DNA from: Bacillota bacterium
Lineage (GTDB): Bacteria; Bacillota; Clostridia; Acetivibrionales; Acetivibrionaceae
Direction of reading: 5' to 3'
Length of the DNA: 64,000 nt
Assembly: GCA_023398495.1 (NCBI GenBank)
Contig: JAEWSG010000131.1
Coordinates: 1 to 64,000, forward strand
Under the pieces are notes generated by a model, which did not search any database, was not told the DNA's origin, and saw only the letters and a program-made list of their open reading frames with translations. Positions within the stretch are counted from its first letter, which is position 1. Each line of letters begins with the position of its first letter. This document shows positions 41,826 through 51,674 of this stretch, in pieces. Both the position numbers and the translations under genes were made by a program.

Positions 41826-43835
41826 TTATGTCTCATCCTTTTTGATGTTCTCCATATATTCTAAAACAGCATTTTTCAGCTTTTCCTTTGCTTCTTCCAT
41901 AAACACTCCCTGAAGCTGTGCACCTGCAACTGTCATGTGCCCTCCTCCGCCTAATTTTTCTAATATAACCTGAACATTTACATCCCCTAGTGATCTTCCA
42001 CTTATAAATATACTGCCATTATTGTTGCTCAATACAAACGCTGCTGTAACTCCTGCAAGACTTACAAGCTGATCGGCTGCTTGAGCCGCTATTAAAGCAG
42101 AATTTTTCACAATCGGGGAGCAAATTGAAACTGCAATACTATTCATCAGAATTTCAGCGTCTTTTACAGTGTCGGAAATGTTTATATAGGTATCAATGTC
42201 GTTCTGAAATAACTGTTTTACCGATACAGTATCAACCCCTTGCCTTCTCAAAAATGCTGCAGCTTCAAAAGTCCTCACACCTGTCTTAAAGGTAAAATTC
42301 TTGGTATCAACCACAATTCCCGCATATAAAGCTTCAGCCTCAATAGGTTTTAATTTTATTTTTTCCTCAACATACTGTAAAATTTCGGTAACAAGCTCAC
42401 AAGTTGAGGATGCATAGGTCTCGTGATATGTAAGAACAGCCTCCTTAATATAATCGGTCCCTCTTCTGTGATGGTCAATTACAACAATCTGATCTGTATA
42501 TCTGATCAATTCCGGAGCCTCTGTATATTGAGGTCTATGGGTATCAACTATAATAAGCAAAGTCTTTTTACTCAGCTTATCTAAAGCATCATTTGTTGCG
42601 ATAAATATATTCTCATATTCATTGCTTTTCTCAACCTTGGATACAAACTTATCTATTGTAGGGTTCGAGCTGTTGAGCACTATATAGACTTCTTTATTAC
42701 GGTTTTTTGCTACCCTGTAAATACCTACAGCAGCACCCAAACAGTCAATATCACAATTATAGTGACCCATTATCATTACATTTGACGCCTGATCAATAAG
42801 TTCTCTGAGAGCATAAGCAATAACCCTTGCTTTAACTCTTGTCCTCTTTTCGAGCTCTCTGGACCTTCCACCATAAAATGTAAAATCCTTATTATCCTTA
42901 ATTACTACCTGATCACCGCCTCTTCCTAATGCAATATCTATAGAGGCATTCGCATACTTGAAATTTTCCCAAAAGGACTTACCATTTAACCCAAATCCCA
43001 AACTCAAGGTTACCGGGATCTTATTTCCAAGATTTATTTCCTTTACGCTGTCCAAAATTTCAAATTTTTTATCTTCAAATTCTTTCATGTATTTGTGTTC
43101 GAAAACAAAAAGATATCTGTCCCTTTCGAACTTTTTGATAATACTTCCTGTGTTATCAGCCCAATGAGTTATCTTTAAATCGATCTCAGCCAGCATTTGA
43201 GGACGTTTCGAGTCTTCTGTACTCTGCATCAGGTCATCATAATTATCTATGACAATCAACCCTATTATTGCCTTTTCATCATAGTACTGCTTTTTCATTT
43301 CAACAAGCTCGGTATTATCAATAAAATACAGAAGGATAATAAAGCCATCTTCGTCAAACTTGCTGTCTACTTTCACAAAATTCCCTAAAACATTGTAATA
43401 CCTGTTGCTTATAACTATTTCCTTTGAGAAATTGATCTGCTCGCTTCCTATATTGTTAGGATCAAGATCCTTTACAAAAGAGTGTATTGTTTTCTCAAGC
43501 AATTCCACTCCGCCAAAAATCTCCTTAGAAGACGAATTATACCATATTATTGTTCCATCAACCTCTGTCACTACAAGCGGCATTGGAAAATTAAGTAAAG
43601 TATCTTTTGTGGCTGTGTCAATATTTAATGTTAAGTTTTCAATATACTTTGTAATTTCTTTATGCCTTATGTAACTTGACCTGTAATTATAGTATACCAG
43701 AAAAATAAATATTGCAAAGCCAGGTAATGCAATTGTGTAATCCAAATAAGCAATTATCCCCAACAGAATAAATATTGCCCAAAGATAAAACCCTGCCTTT
43801 GGAATAAAAATTCCCGAATGCTTTTTATTATTCAT
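41826..43835 (-). CDS. gdpP: Cyclic-di-AMP phosphodiesterase GdpP
   Basis: GdpP hydrolyses c-di-AMP and so affects potassium, osmotic and wall homeostasis. The 669-residue protein has two N-terminal membrane segments, a PAS-like sensor region, a degenerate GGDEF domain (no GGDEF motif) and a C-terminal DHH/DHHA1 phosphodiesterase. Metal-binding residues are intact: H-x-x-x-D-x-D in MGHYNCDIDCLGAA, IIVDTHRPQ, VIDHHRRG and the DHHA1 GGGGHMTVAG. ATG 43835 follows GGGAGA. It heads the gdpP-rplI-dnaB group. Confidence 0.95.
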   Translation of the reverse strand: MNNKKHSGIFIPKAGFYLWAIFILLGIIAYLDYTIALPGFAIFIFLVYYNYRSSYIRHKEITKYIENLTLNIDTATKDTLLNFPMPLVVTEVDGTIIWYNSSSKEIFGGVELLEKTIHSFVKDLDPNNIGSEQINFSKEIVISNRYYNVLGNFVKVDSKFDEDGFIILLYFIDNTELVEMKKQYYDEKAIIGLIVIDNYDDLMQSTEDSKRPQMLAEIDLKITHWADNTGSIIKKFERDRYLFVFEHKYMKEFEDKKFEILDSVKEINLGNKIPVTLSLGFGLNGKSFWENFKYANASIDIALGRGGDQVVIKDNKDFTFYGGRSRELEKRTRVKARVIAYALRELIDQASNVMIMGHYNCDIDCLGAAVGIYRVAKNRNKEVYIVLNSSNPTIDKFVSKVEKSNEYENIFIATNDALDKLSKKTLLIIVDTHRPQYTEAPELIRYTDQIVVIDHHRRGTDYIKEAVLTYHETYASSTCELVTEILQYVEEKIKLKPIEAEALYAGIVVDTKNFTFKTGVRTFEAAAFLRRQGVDTVSVKQLFQNDIDTYINISDTVKDAEILMNSIAVSICSPIVKNSALIAAQAADQLVSLAGVTAAFVLSNNNGSIFISGRSLGDVNVQVILEKLGGGGHMTVAGAQLQGVFMEEAKEKLKNAVLEYMENIKKDET

Positions 43836-43869
43836 AACTATTTCTCCCGTTAAAGGTATCAACCCTCAC

Positions 43870-44208
43870 TTACTGCTTTTTCATCCTTGAACTGTTCAGA
43901 TGTCTTGACAGCTCGGATAAATCACCGTAGTGTTTTTCTACGTCATGGTTTTCAATCAGGCCAAGCTTAACTTTATTCTCAATTTTCATTTCAATTGAAT
44001 TATAACTTATGCCCAAGCGTCTGCCTAACAAATAACTTATGAGAATTATGTTTGACAAAGTATCCGAAACAGACTCATGCACCTCTTCTTTCACTCCATT
44101 TACCAAAACCTTGAATAGGTTCGCAACATCTGTTAAAAGCTCGCTTTTAAGCCATTCAATTATTTTAATATTCCTGGTTATGTCTATCTCTTTGTCGAAC
44201 AAGGCCAT
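43870..44208 (-). CDS. MazG-like protein
   Basis: A 112-residue small helical protein of the MazG-like (PF12643-type) family: ITRNIKIIEWLKSELLTDVA, DTLSNIILISYLLGRRLG and a C-terminal YGDLSELSRHLN. The larger MazG family hydrolyses nucleoside triphosphates, but the ExxED-type metal site is not clear here, so activity is uncertain. It is 34 bp upstream of gdpP on the same strand. In this clade such a gene commonly precedes gdpP. Confidence 0.75.
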   Translation of the reverse strand: MALFDKEIDITRNIKIIEWLKSELLTDVANLFKVLVNGVKEEVHESVSDTLSNIILISYLLGRRLGISYNSIEMKIENKVKLGLIENHDVEKHYGDLSELSRHLNSSRMKKQ

Positions 44209-44367
44209 AAAACCACTCCATTAGTATTATATTAACTGCAACATACATGTGCCATATATTATAACACTAATAATTTTTCAAATGTGTAATTTCCCAAAAA
44301 AACATTAAGATAAATTTACAAAAACCCTATCTTCACAACACATCACCCTGAAAAAAAGTAAGTTATT

Positions 44368-45198
44368 TTACTTTTCAAACTCTGGGTAGGAGCCTAAGAA
44401 CTTGTAAAATGAAGCTTTTCTTTGAACCATAGTCAAAGCATCTCTAATATCCTCATCCTCAACATGTCCCTTCAAATCTATGAAAAATATATATTTTCCC
44501 AACTCATTTTTTGCAGGTCTTGATTCAATTCTCGTCATATTTATATCCCACAGGCTGAAGATATCGAGCACCCTGTACAAACTTCCAGGTTTGTCTTCTG
44601 TAGAAAAAACTATTGAAGTTTTGTTACTGCAAGCTTTCTTAGCTGCCGTTTTTGAAAGCACAACAAACCGGGTAAGGTTATTCTGACTGTCTTGTATTCC
44701 TTCAGCTATAATATCAAGACCATATACTTTTGCAGCAGTACCTGAACCTATTGCCGCCATATCAAAACTGCCTTCTGCAACCTCCCTTGCAGCTTCCGCC
44801 GTACTATAAGTAAATTTAATAACAGCTTCACTGAATTTATCATCGAGATACTTCCTGCACTGCCCTATTGGCTGCGGATGAGAGAGAATGTACTTTATCT
44901 GCTCCCTTTTTGTAGCTTTTCTGGCAAGAAGATTCTGCTTTACAGCAATAACGATTTCCGCCTTAATTATGAGTTCAACATCTGTGGCAAGGGTGTCCAT
45001 CGTAGCATTAATTGCACCTTCTAGTGAATTTTCGATAGGAACAATTCCCTCATCTATTTCATCACAATGTACGGCATTTACTATTTCAGTAATTGTATTG
45101 TAACCAACTCCTATAAAATCATTGTTCCCTTTTTGGTATTCCAGCATTGCTTCGTGGGAGAAAGTCCCTTTTGGTCCTAAAAAACCTATTTTCAACAT
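44368..45198 (-). CDS. pheA: Prephenate dehydratase
   Basis: Converts prephenate to phenylpyruvate in phenylalanine synthesis. The 276-residue product has GPKGTFSHEAMLEY, the catalytic-region NLTRFVV, and a C-terminal ACT regulatory domain with the ESRP phenylalanine-binding motif (NMTRIESRPAKNELGKY). No chorismate mutase is fused. ATG 45198 follows AAGGGG. It appears monocistronic. Confidence 0.96.
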   Translation of the reverse strand: MLKIGFLGPKGTFSHEAMLEYQKGNNDFIGVGYNTITEIVNAVHCDEIDEGIVPIENSLEGAINATMDTLATDVELIIKAEIVIAVKQNLLARKATKREQIKYILSHPQPIGQCRKYLDDKFSEAVIKFTYSTAEAAREVAEGSFDMAAIGSGTAAKVYGLDIIAEGIQDSQNNLTRFVVLSKTAAKKACSNKTSIVFSTEDKPGSLYRVLDIFSLWDINMTRIESRPAKNELGKYIFFIDLKGHVEDEDIRDALTMVQRKASFYKFLGSYPEFEK

Positions 45199-45374
45199 GT
45201 AAATCCCCTTTATTTATTATCCTATGGCATGCTCAATTTCCACGTAACTTCTAAATCATTATATATCTATACAATATCTCTACGCAACATATTAATAGAA
45301 ATACGTATTGTGTATTGGCTAAAATGTGTTATATTTAAATTAAGAATTGATTACTTTATTCGGAGGGAATAGAA

Positions 45375-46466
45375 ATGTGGTTCAACCATAAATTCTTTAA
45401 GTATGGAGTAGGCACATTGCTAATATTGCTGATAATATTTATGTTCGGCAGAATAGATTTTTTTCTTTTACCTTTTAGAAAACTGGTAGCCGCCATATTT
45501 GCACCAATCCTGGCATCGCTTATACTTTACTACATTTTAAGACCTCTGGTCAGATTATTTCAAAGAGTACGAATTCCAAAAACCATTTCAATAGTACTAA
45601 CCTTTATAGTTGCACTAGTTCTGATTGTTGCATTAGCAACCAATATTGGTGTTATAGTGGTTGAACAGTTCAATGCTCTAACCTCCGAATTATATAACAA
45701 TTTTGACATATCAATGTTTTCAACGGACAGTATTCTCAACAATAAATTATTTGCTTCTTTACCTTTAGATGATCTCAAAGAAAGAGGAATAAAACTGCTT
45801 GAAAGTCTTATGAACAACTCTAAAAATTTCTTTATGGGAGTTGTATCAACTGTTACAAATATAAGCACCATAATTATAATGATTCCCTTTATTCTCTTTT
45901 ACTTTTTAAAAGATGATGATGAATTCGGCAAAAAACTGCTTGAACATCTTCCAAAAAAGCATGTTGCCAATGCTGAAAAAATTCTAAAAGACATAGATAA
46001 AGCCCTTTCCTCCTATCTTGTAGGACAGATGACAGTAGCTCTAGCTGATGGAATTCTTATGTTTATAGGTTATCTTATAATAGGTATAAAGTATCCTTTG
46101 ATTCTTTCGATTTTTGTTATAATCACAGCCATAATACCGTTCTTCGGGCCTTTCATCGGTATTATACCCGCAATATTTGTAGGTCTGACTATGAATCCTT
46201 TGATGGCCGTCAAAGTTTTTCTCCTTGAGACAATAGTGCAGCAGATTGACGGGAACTTTATAGCCCCCCAGATTATGAAGCAACGGTTAAAAGTTCACCC
46301 GGTCACCGTAATCCTTCTTCTTATGATAGGCTCTGCATTATATGGCTTTGTCGGACTATTGGTAGTAGTACCTGTTTACGCTGCTTTAAGCGTTACAATT
46401 AAAAATGTTTATAGCATATACAAAGTAGAAAAACTTAATCACAGCAAGCTTAAACCTACTGAATAA
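45375..46466 (+). CDS. AI-2E-family transporter
   Basis: A 363-residue membrane protein with about eight hydrophobic helices and a central soluble loop. TIIIMIPFILFYFLKDDDEF and IIPFFGPFIGIIPAIFVGL mark the AI-2E/YtvI family. Members include transporters tied to spore development or solute/proton exchange; the substrate here cannot be told. ATG 45375 follows GGAGGGAA. It is transcribed divergently from pheA. Confidence 0.9.
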   Translation: MWFNHKFFKYGVGTLLILLIIFMFGRIDFFLLPFRKLVAAIFAPILASLILYYILRPLVRLFQRVRIPKTISIVLTFIVALVLIVALATNIGVIVVEQFNALTSELYNNFDISMFSTDSILNNKLFASLPLDDLKERGIKLLESLMNNSKNFFMGVVSTVTNISTIIIMIPFILFYFLKDDDEFGKKLLEHLPKKHVANAEKILKDIDKALSSYLVGQMTVALADGILMFIGYLIIGIKYPLILSIFVIITAIIPFFGPFIGIIPAIFVGLTMNPLMAVKVFLLETIVQQIDGNFIAPQIMKQRLKVHPVTVILLLMIGSALYGFVGLLVVVPVYAALSVTIKNVYSIYKVEKLNHSKLKPTE

Positions 46467-46614
46467 AGGTTCGAATCATGACTCACTACAATGCATATGT
46501 TTATCGCATCAGGACTGTCTACTTTGATTGCAGCTTCCACTGCGATATGTATTAATAAAGTACCTAAAATAAATATTAGGCATGACTTAAATATAAGTAC
46601 CTGCTTTGGATAAT
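46467..46614. other. Intergenic region with one doubtful short frame
   Basis: A frame encoding MFIASGLSTLIAASTAICIN and ending with CFG (about 46498-46614) has no ribosome binding site and is hydrophobic only by chance composition, or is a relic. Otherwise no gene is seen between the permease and the terminator of the convergent gene. Confidence 0.25.
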
Positions 46615-46655
46615 GAAAAAACCACCTGATCGCTAACCTTCAACCAAGTGGTTTA
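46615..46655 (-). terminator. Terminator of the stalk-domain protein gene
   Basis: On the minus strand AAACCAC (46654-46648) pairs with GTGGTTT (46625-46619) and is followed by TTTT. It is about 30 bp past the stop of the 46682-48313 gene. Confidence 0.65.
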
Positions 46656-46681
46656 ACCTTATAAAAATTTCAAACTCACAA

Positions 46682-48313
46682 TCACGGAAGTTCCCAGTAA
46701 ATTGAAATTGACTTTACAACTCCTTCTCTCACTTCAAACTTTATATAATAATACCCTTCATCCTTTAGCAGATACTCGTGGTTTTTCGGATCATAATTTG
46801 TTTCCCACAAAGGAGCATACATATATTTTTCTAATATCCTGCGATAGCTGTCACCAACACTAACACCTCTGGCCGTTACAAAAGCATCTTTGGTTATATC
46901 AATTGTTCTGACAAAAAATGTTTTACCATTGTCCTTTGGTGACATCAAGCCTAGAACCAATCCGTCGTATTTCACTTCTTTTTCATATGAACCGGTAAAG
47001 GTATCTGCTCCCGGACCTATTTGCTCAATCTTTTCCGAAAGAGGCTCACCAAATATTTCTTCAATATTGATTTTATTGTCCCAATCTCCAAGTTTAATTG
47101 AACCATTTTTATATTTAACCGTAAAATCCGTACTATCAATCATTGGCCTGCTGCTGTCAGCGTTACTGCTGATAACAACAATCTGACCATTAGGTACCCA
47201 CTCCACTGTTGTATCAAGGGATTCACCTATAAATCTAAGCGGTATTACTGTCCTGCCATTTACTATCTTTGCAGGAACATCAAGCTCTACAGTTTTCCCG
47301 TTTATATCTGCAACACTATTTCCAATTGTCAGTTCAATAGCTCTTTCACCCTTCTTAACAGTCACCTTTTTAGCCCCATCCCAGGATACTTCTGCTCCGA
47401 GACCTTCTGCAACTGCTCTGAACGGCACAAGTGTTCTCCCTCTATCTATAAACGGCAGTGCATTCTGCTCAAAATCAACCTTTTTGCCATCAACATAAAC
47501 ACTTATAGATTTTTCTTCGTTTATATTAAAAACCTTGCCGAGTTTTTCATACTTTGAGATATCCGTATTCCTGCCGTCTACCTTTACAAACTCTTCCAAA
47601 CTTTTTACCACACTATCCCGTAACACCTTTATTTCTTCTTTATATTTAATCGCCTCCGCTGAATTAGCACCATACTTCTTAATGCAATCTAACATGCTGG
47701 ATTTTGCTTCCTCCATTTTATTGATAGTCTCATCAACCGTTTTTTCAGTAATTCCATTTTCTATACCTTCGTCACTCAACTTGATGCTGTCTACCTTTAT
47801 TGCTTTGGTCATGTAAATACTTGGCTCGTTGTCTTCCACTCCGGCTACAACTACAGCTTTTCCTGCATATTCACTAAAATCGCTATCTCCCACAAGCCTG
47901 AAGCCTTGCACCTCATAGAAACCACCTTCTAGCGTGTTGAAAACCACCTGACCCTCTAGAACCAATTTTTCTTTTACTGCAATTGGTTTAGAGGTATTCA
48001 GTTCTTCTATCGCGGAGACCTTAATGGCCTTGGTCATAAAAATACTCATAGAATTGCTGATTTCTCCCATAACTACAACCGTCTTACCTTCATATTTGCT
48101 GAAGTCATATTCTCCCTCAAGCCTGTAGCCATCTACTTCATAGAAACCTGTTTCAAGACTGTTATAGGTTACAACCCCTGTAATTTTAAGCTCATTTGTT
48201 TCAATTGCTGTCGATACCGGTGTGTCATTATCTCCACTTGCATAGATATGTATCGGACATGCTGCGATAGCTGAAACCAATGCAAAAATCATTATGCTCT
48301 TAAATTCCTTCAT
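46682..48313 (-). CDS. Secreted protein with duplicated N-terminal beta module and stalk (copper amine oxidase N-like) domain
   Basis: The 543-residue protein has a signal peptide (FKSIMIFALVSAIAACPIHI, cleavage near YAS-G). Two tandem modules of about 60 residues follow: LKITGVVTYNSLETGFYEVD to ...MTKAIKVSAI, and LVLEGQVVFNTLEGGFYEVQ to ...MTKAIKVDSI. A helical region leads to a stalk domain (PF07833 type) with VDFEQNALPFIDRGRTLVPF, then AKIVNGRTVIPLRFIGESL. The last 150 residues are a beta domain of unknown role. Stalk domains are common in secreted clostridial surface proteins. ATG 48313 follows AGAGGAG. Confidence 0.8.
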   Translation of the reverse strand: MKEFKSIMIFALVSAIAACPIHIYASGDNDTPVSTAIETNELKITGVVTYNSLETGFYEVDGYRLEGEYDFSKYEGKTVVVMGEISNSMSIFMTKAIKVSAIEELNTSKPIAVKEKLVLEGQVVFNTLEGGFYEVQGFRLVGDSDFSEYAGKAVVVAGVEDNEPSIYMTKAIKVDSIKLSDEGIENGITEKTVDETINKMEEAKSSMLDCIKKYGANSAEAIKYKEEIKVLRDSVVKSLEEFVKVDGRNTDISKYEKLGKVFNINEEKSISVYVDGKKVDFEQNALPFIDRGRTLVPFRAVAEGLGAEVSWDGAKKVTVKKGERAIELTIGNSVADINGKTVELDVPAKIVNGRTVIPLRFIGESLDTTVEWVPNGQIVVISSNADSSRPMIDSTDFTVKYKNGSIKLGDWDNKINIEEIFGEPLSEKIEQIGPGADTFTGSYEKEVKYDGLVLGLMSPKDNGKTFFVRTIDITKDAFVTARGVSVGDSYRRILEKYMYAPLWETNYDPKNHEYLLKDEGYYYIKFEVREGVVKSISIYWELP

Positions 48314-48343
48314 AATATTACTCCTCTCATGTCTTAAATAATA

Positions 48344-48382
48344 CTTCTTAAAAAGTTTTGTTTCTTACAAACTTTTTAGAAG
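48344..48382. repeat. Inverted repeat in the leader of the 46682-48313 gene
   Basis: CTTCTTAAAAAGTTT (48344-48358) and AAACTTTTTAGAAG (48369-48382) form a long AT-rich hairpin with a 10-base loop, just upstream of the gene's ribosome binding site. It could end the transcript of the gene at 48485-50959 (same strand) and so separate the two units. Confidence 0.5.
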
Positions 48383-48484
48383 GTATTTCTCCGCTGCGGA
48401 TATTAAAACTTTGTTTGCAGTTTCCGCTACGGTATATACTTATTATTTTAGACGTCTCTTCTTTCAAAAAAGTTCGTTTGTAAA

Positions 48485-50959
48485 TCATTTATCTAATTCA
48501 TATACACCTTTTATAAAACTATTGTTAATAAAAGTTGTATTACTAAAATAAATGTCATTTTCACAAACCCTCATATAATCTGCTTCATTATTCTTTATAA
48601 CCGTATCTTTTACAAGAAGTATAGGTTCCACAAAATAGTTATTAAATAATTGGTACTTAGAGTCTCCTCCTTTCGATGTAACCAAGTTGCTACTTATCTC
48701 GCAGGATGTAAACAATACGTTTTTACTGCTCATAATATTTATTAGGTCGGAAGAAGCTATAGTGCTTCTGAGTTTGGATCTGCTAAATACTATATTTTTT
48801 GAATCCAGTATATTCATAATCCCAACTTTACAATCTTCAATTACTGAATTATCAAAAACAAACCCATTAACATTTGAAAGTGCTATTCCATAACTACCGC
48901 CGGATAAAACCAAGTTATTGAAATAAATATTCTGGCAATTTTCAAAGGAAAATACGTCAGACAAAAGTTCTTTGCTGTTTATTTTACAACCTGCATGTAT
49001 CCCATCAATTATTATATTCTTTGAATTCTTGAACTTTAATACATGTGCTAAATCGGGACTTTCCATATTTACTGGTCTGCCTGATTCTGCTCGTATTATC
49101 AGGTTTTCAACCCCTTCAACTATCAGCCCATATCGGTTTGCGTATACATATTTACTGTTTATAACTTCATATAAAGGATCTAGAAGGTTATATACCCCTT
49201 TACTTTTTAAAACTATTTCACAATTCGGTCTGATGGCATTGACAAAATCCCTTGCATTGTCAACAACAACCTGTTCCATTCTGTCACTCTGACCGAATCC
49301 TTCATATGGGCCATTTACGTTTTCGGACATTATACTTTGGGCAAGTCCATCCAATACTTCAATTGTCTTATCATCAAATTCATATATCAGTTTACTCTCT
49401 GTAGAGGTATCTGCTGTTGTTATTTTTAATGGATTTTGGTCAAACAAGGTTTTAACCGGTTTTGTTCTTGTTATAAATGTCCCATCACCAATTTGTCCAT
49501 TTCCATTATCGCCAAAAGCCCAGATTGTGCCATCACTTCTAAGTGCCAATATATGCCCGTTTCCGGATGCTATCTCTCTAACACCACTAAGTTCACTAAC
49601 CACAACAGGCACCAAATAATTTGAACCACTTTTATACCAGTTAACTCCCCATAAGTACATACTTCCATCATCTTTCAAAGCTAGCGAGTGACCTCCCCCA
49701 CGAGCTGAAATTGCAACTATTCCACTTAGCTCTTTAACTTGTGTAGGTACTGATAAATCTGCACCCTGTCCTTCATACACCAGAGCACGGTCACTGTATT
49801 TCCATATCCATACAGTCCCATCCTTTTTCAATGCAAGAATATGACTAAGACCGGCAGATATATCAATAACATCACTAATACCTGTTACCTTTTCAGGTAT
49901 TTCACCTTTGTCCTCTCCCCAAACCCAAACCGCTCCGTCACTATCAATTGCAAAACAATAATAGTTTTCTGCAGCTATGTCCACAATATTTGATAGCCCT
50001 TCTACAAGAGATGGCTCTCCTCCTGTTTGCAGGGTCATATCCTTTTCCCAGGACCAAACAGTTCCATCACCTTTCAACGCCAGGCAAAGTCCATCGTAAG
50101 CAGCAGAAATTTTCTTAATGTCAATCAGTTTTTCTACTTGTACAGGAGTTTCTCTATATACACCTTCATTGTTCCCTGTAAGTGTTTCACCCCATGTCCA
50201 AACCGTTCCATCACTCTGTAACGCCAGTGTATATTTATTACCTGCAGACACTTCAATTACCCTGTCTAACCCGTAAACCATTTCAGGCACAGTGACATTC
50301 CTCTCTCCACAATCCCCCCACAACCAAACGCTTCCGTCTTCCTTTATTGCCGCGGTATGATCATTTCCTCCCGATATGTGCGTAATCGCATAGTCTTTTC
50401 CATAAATATATAACAAATCATCAATTAAGCTCTTATCTGTATCTTTATCAAAAGAATTGTCTTTTTCGCTTATAATTATAAGATTCCTGTCATAAAAAAT
50501 GTTCTTATCCAAAACATCCTCTACCAGCCTCCTAAGTGGCAAATATGTTCTGCCTTCAATAATTTCAGCGGGCACATCAAGCTCTTTCTTTTCATTATTG
50601 AGTAGCATGCTGCTTTGCCCGGGTTTTAGCACCGCAACATTTCCATTTAATGCTATGGTAACAGTCGAAGTAGCTCCGTCCCAACCAACATCAGCACTGA
50701 GGCTCTCTGAAATAAACCTTACCGGCACAAGTGTCCTACCATTCTTAACGATGGGAACTATTCTTGAGTTTTCTCTGTCAATTTTTGTTTTTGCGGAATT
50801 AACGTATGAATTTGAGCTTCCTATGTAAAGTACCACGCACTTGCTTAACCTGGTTTGACCAATCCTATTGATTGCATTGACTCCAGAGGGAAATAAGAAT
50901 ATATTGAAAACTACAACGAGAACTACAACCCATATAAACGACCCCTTTAATTTCCCCAC
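48485..50959 (-). CDS. Secreted stalk-domain, RCC1-repeat and beta-helix protein
   Basis: The 824-residue product starts at GTG 50959 behind AGGAGGG, with a signal or anchor segment (FIWVVVLVVVFNIFLFPSGV). A stalk domain follows (IVPIVKNGRTLVPVRFISES, then AEIIEGRTYLPLRRLVEDVL). Then about seven RCC1-type repeats of roughly 50 residues occur, each with a phrase such as DGSVWLWGD, DGTVWTWGE or DGTIWAFGD and an ISAG/HxLAL strand. The C-terminal 280 residues are a right-handed beta-helix (many short N/I/F-rich rungs such as NIIIDGIHAGCKIN, FDNSVIEDCKVGIM). RCC1 propellers bind proteins; beta-helices often bind or cut polysaccharides. It is probably a surface or secreted binding protein. Confidence 0.8.
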   Translation of the reverse strand: MGKLKGSFIWVVVLVVVFNIFLFPSGVNAINRIGQTRLSKCVVLYIGSSNSYVNSAKTKIDRENSRIVPIVKNGRTLVPVRFISESLSADVGWDGATSTVTIALNGNVAVLKPGQSSMLLNNEKKELDVPAEIIEGRTYLPLRRLVEDVLDKNIFYDRNLIIISEKDNSFDKDTDKSLIDDLLYIYGKDYAITHISGGNDHTAAIKEDGSVWLWGDCGERNVTVPEMVYGLDRVIEVSAGNKYTLALQSDGTVWTWGETLTGNNEGVYRETPVQVEKLIDIKKISAAYDGLCLALKGDGTVWSWEKDMTLQTGGEPSLVEGLSNIVDIAAENYYCFAIDSDGAVWVWGEDKGEIPEKVTGISDVIDISAGLSHILALKKDGTVWIWKYSDRALVYEGQGADLSVPTQVKELSGIVAISARGGGHSLALKDDGSMYLWGVNWYKSGSNYLVPVVVSELSGVREIASGNGHILALRSDGTIWAFGDNGNGQIGDGTFITRTKPVKTLFDQNPLKITTADTSTESKLIYEFDDKTIEVLDGLAQSIMSENVNGPYEGFGQSDRMEQVVVDNARDFVNAIRPNCEIVLKSKGVYNLLDPLYEVINSKYVYANRYGLIVEGVENLIIRAESGRPVNMESPDLAHVLKFKNSKNIIIDGIHAGCKINSKELLSDVFSFENCQNIYFNNLVLSGGSYGIALSNVNGFVFDNSVIEDCKVGIMNILDSKNIVFSRSKLRSTIASSDLINIMSSKNVLFTSCEISSNLVTSKGGDSKYQLFNNYFVEPILLVKDTVIKNNEADYMRVCENDIYFSNTTFINNSFIKGVYELDK

Positions 50960-51347
50960 TATTGATACCCTCCTAATGAAATATAAATACTACTAATTAT
51001 ATTCTATCTCATACTGGCAGATTTGTCTTTTATATGGGAATTATTTAATAATATTTTAATATGGAATCTTTACACAAATTAAAATACAAACGTTGACCCT
51101 ACCAAGTTTCAATACAAAGTGTTAGCAAAATACTTGATATCTATTGGGCATAATGATATCATATATGATAAATTATTATCAAAGGCATTCTGCAAATTCA
51201 TATTTTTACTGTTTCGTTGAATGCTTTTCTCTATTATGTAGAATCATAATTTAAAAGATAAATAATTATGAATTAGTTACCGATATATAAGTCAGTGCAT
51301 CCTAATTCAAGCAGTAGCTATAAATACATTAGCAGGGTGGTGATCAA
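50960..51347. other. Divergent intergenic region before the V-ATPase operon
   Basis: These 388 AT-rich bases separate the beta-helix gene from the V-ATPase operon and must hold promoters for both. A perfect inverted repeat TCATAATT (51244-51251) / AATTATGA (51264-51271) lies about 80 bp before the first ATPase gene. No gene is seen. Confidence 0.4.
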
Positions 51348-51674
51348 GTGTCGATAGAAATCTTAAAATCTATAAAGCAAATTGAAGCTGAAGCTGATGA
51401 GCTTCAAAGACAATCTCTTGACGAATCTCGTCAAATAATGGCTGAAGCAAGCAATCAGTCGTACAAACTCCTAGAGCAGTCAATTGAAGATGCCGAAAAG
51501 GAAGCCAAGAATATTATCGTTAGGGCTGAGAAACTCGCCGGTGATGAAATTGCAAAGCTTGAGGAGGGAGTTTCAAAAGAATGTTTGGAGATTAAAACAC
51601 ATGCACGGAAAAAACTCGACAAGGCAATTGATTTAATAATGGGAAGGGTTGTGAACATTCATGGCAATAGTTAA
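51348..51674 (+). CDS. V-type ATPase subunit G/H (peripheral stalk)
   Basis: The 108-residue product is a long charged coiled coil (IEAEADELQRQSLDESRQIM, then EDAEKEAKNIIVRAEKLAGD), as in the peripheral-stalk subunit that pairs with subunit E. GTG 51348 follows GGGTGGTG. It is the first gene of the operon and overlaps the subunit I gene by 14 bp. Confidence 0.85.
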   Translation: MSIEILKSIKQIEAEADELQRQSLDESRQIMAEASNQSYKLLEQSIEDAEKEAKNIIVRAEKLAGDEIAKLEEGVSKECLEIKTHARKKLDKAIDLIMGRVVNIHGNS

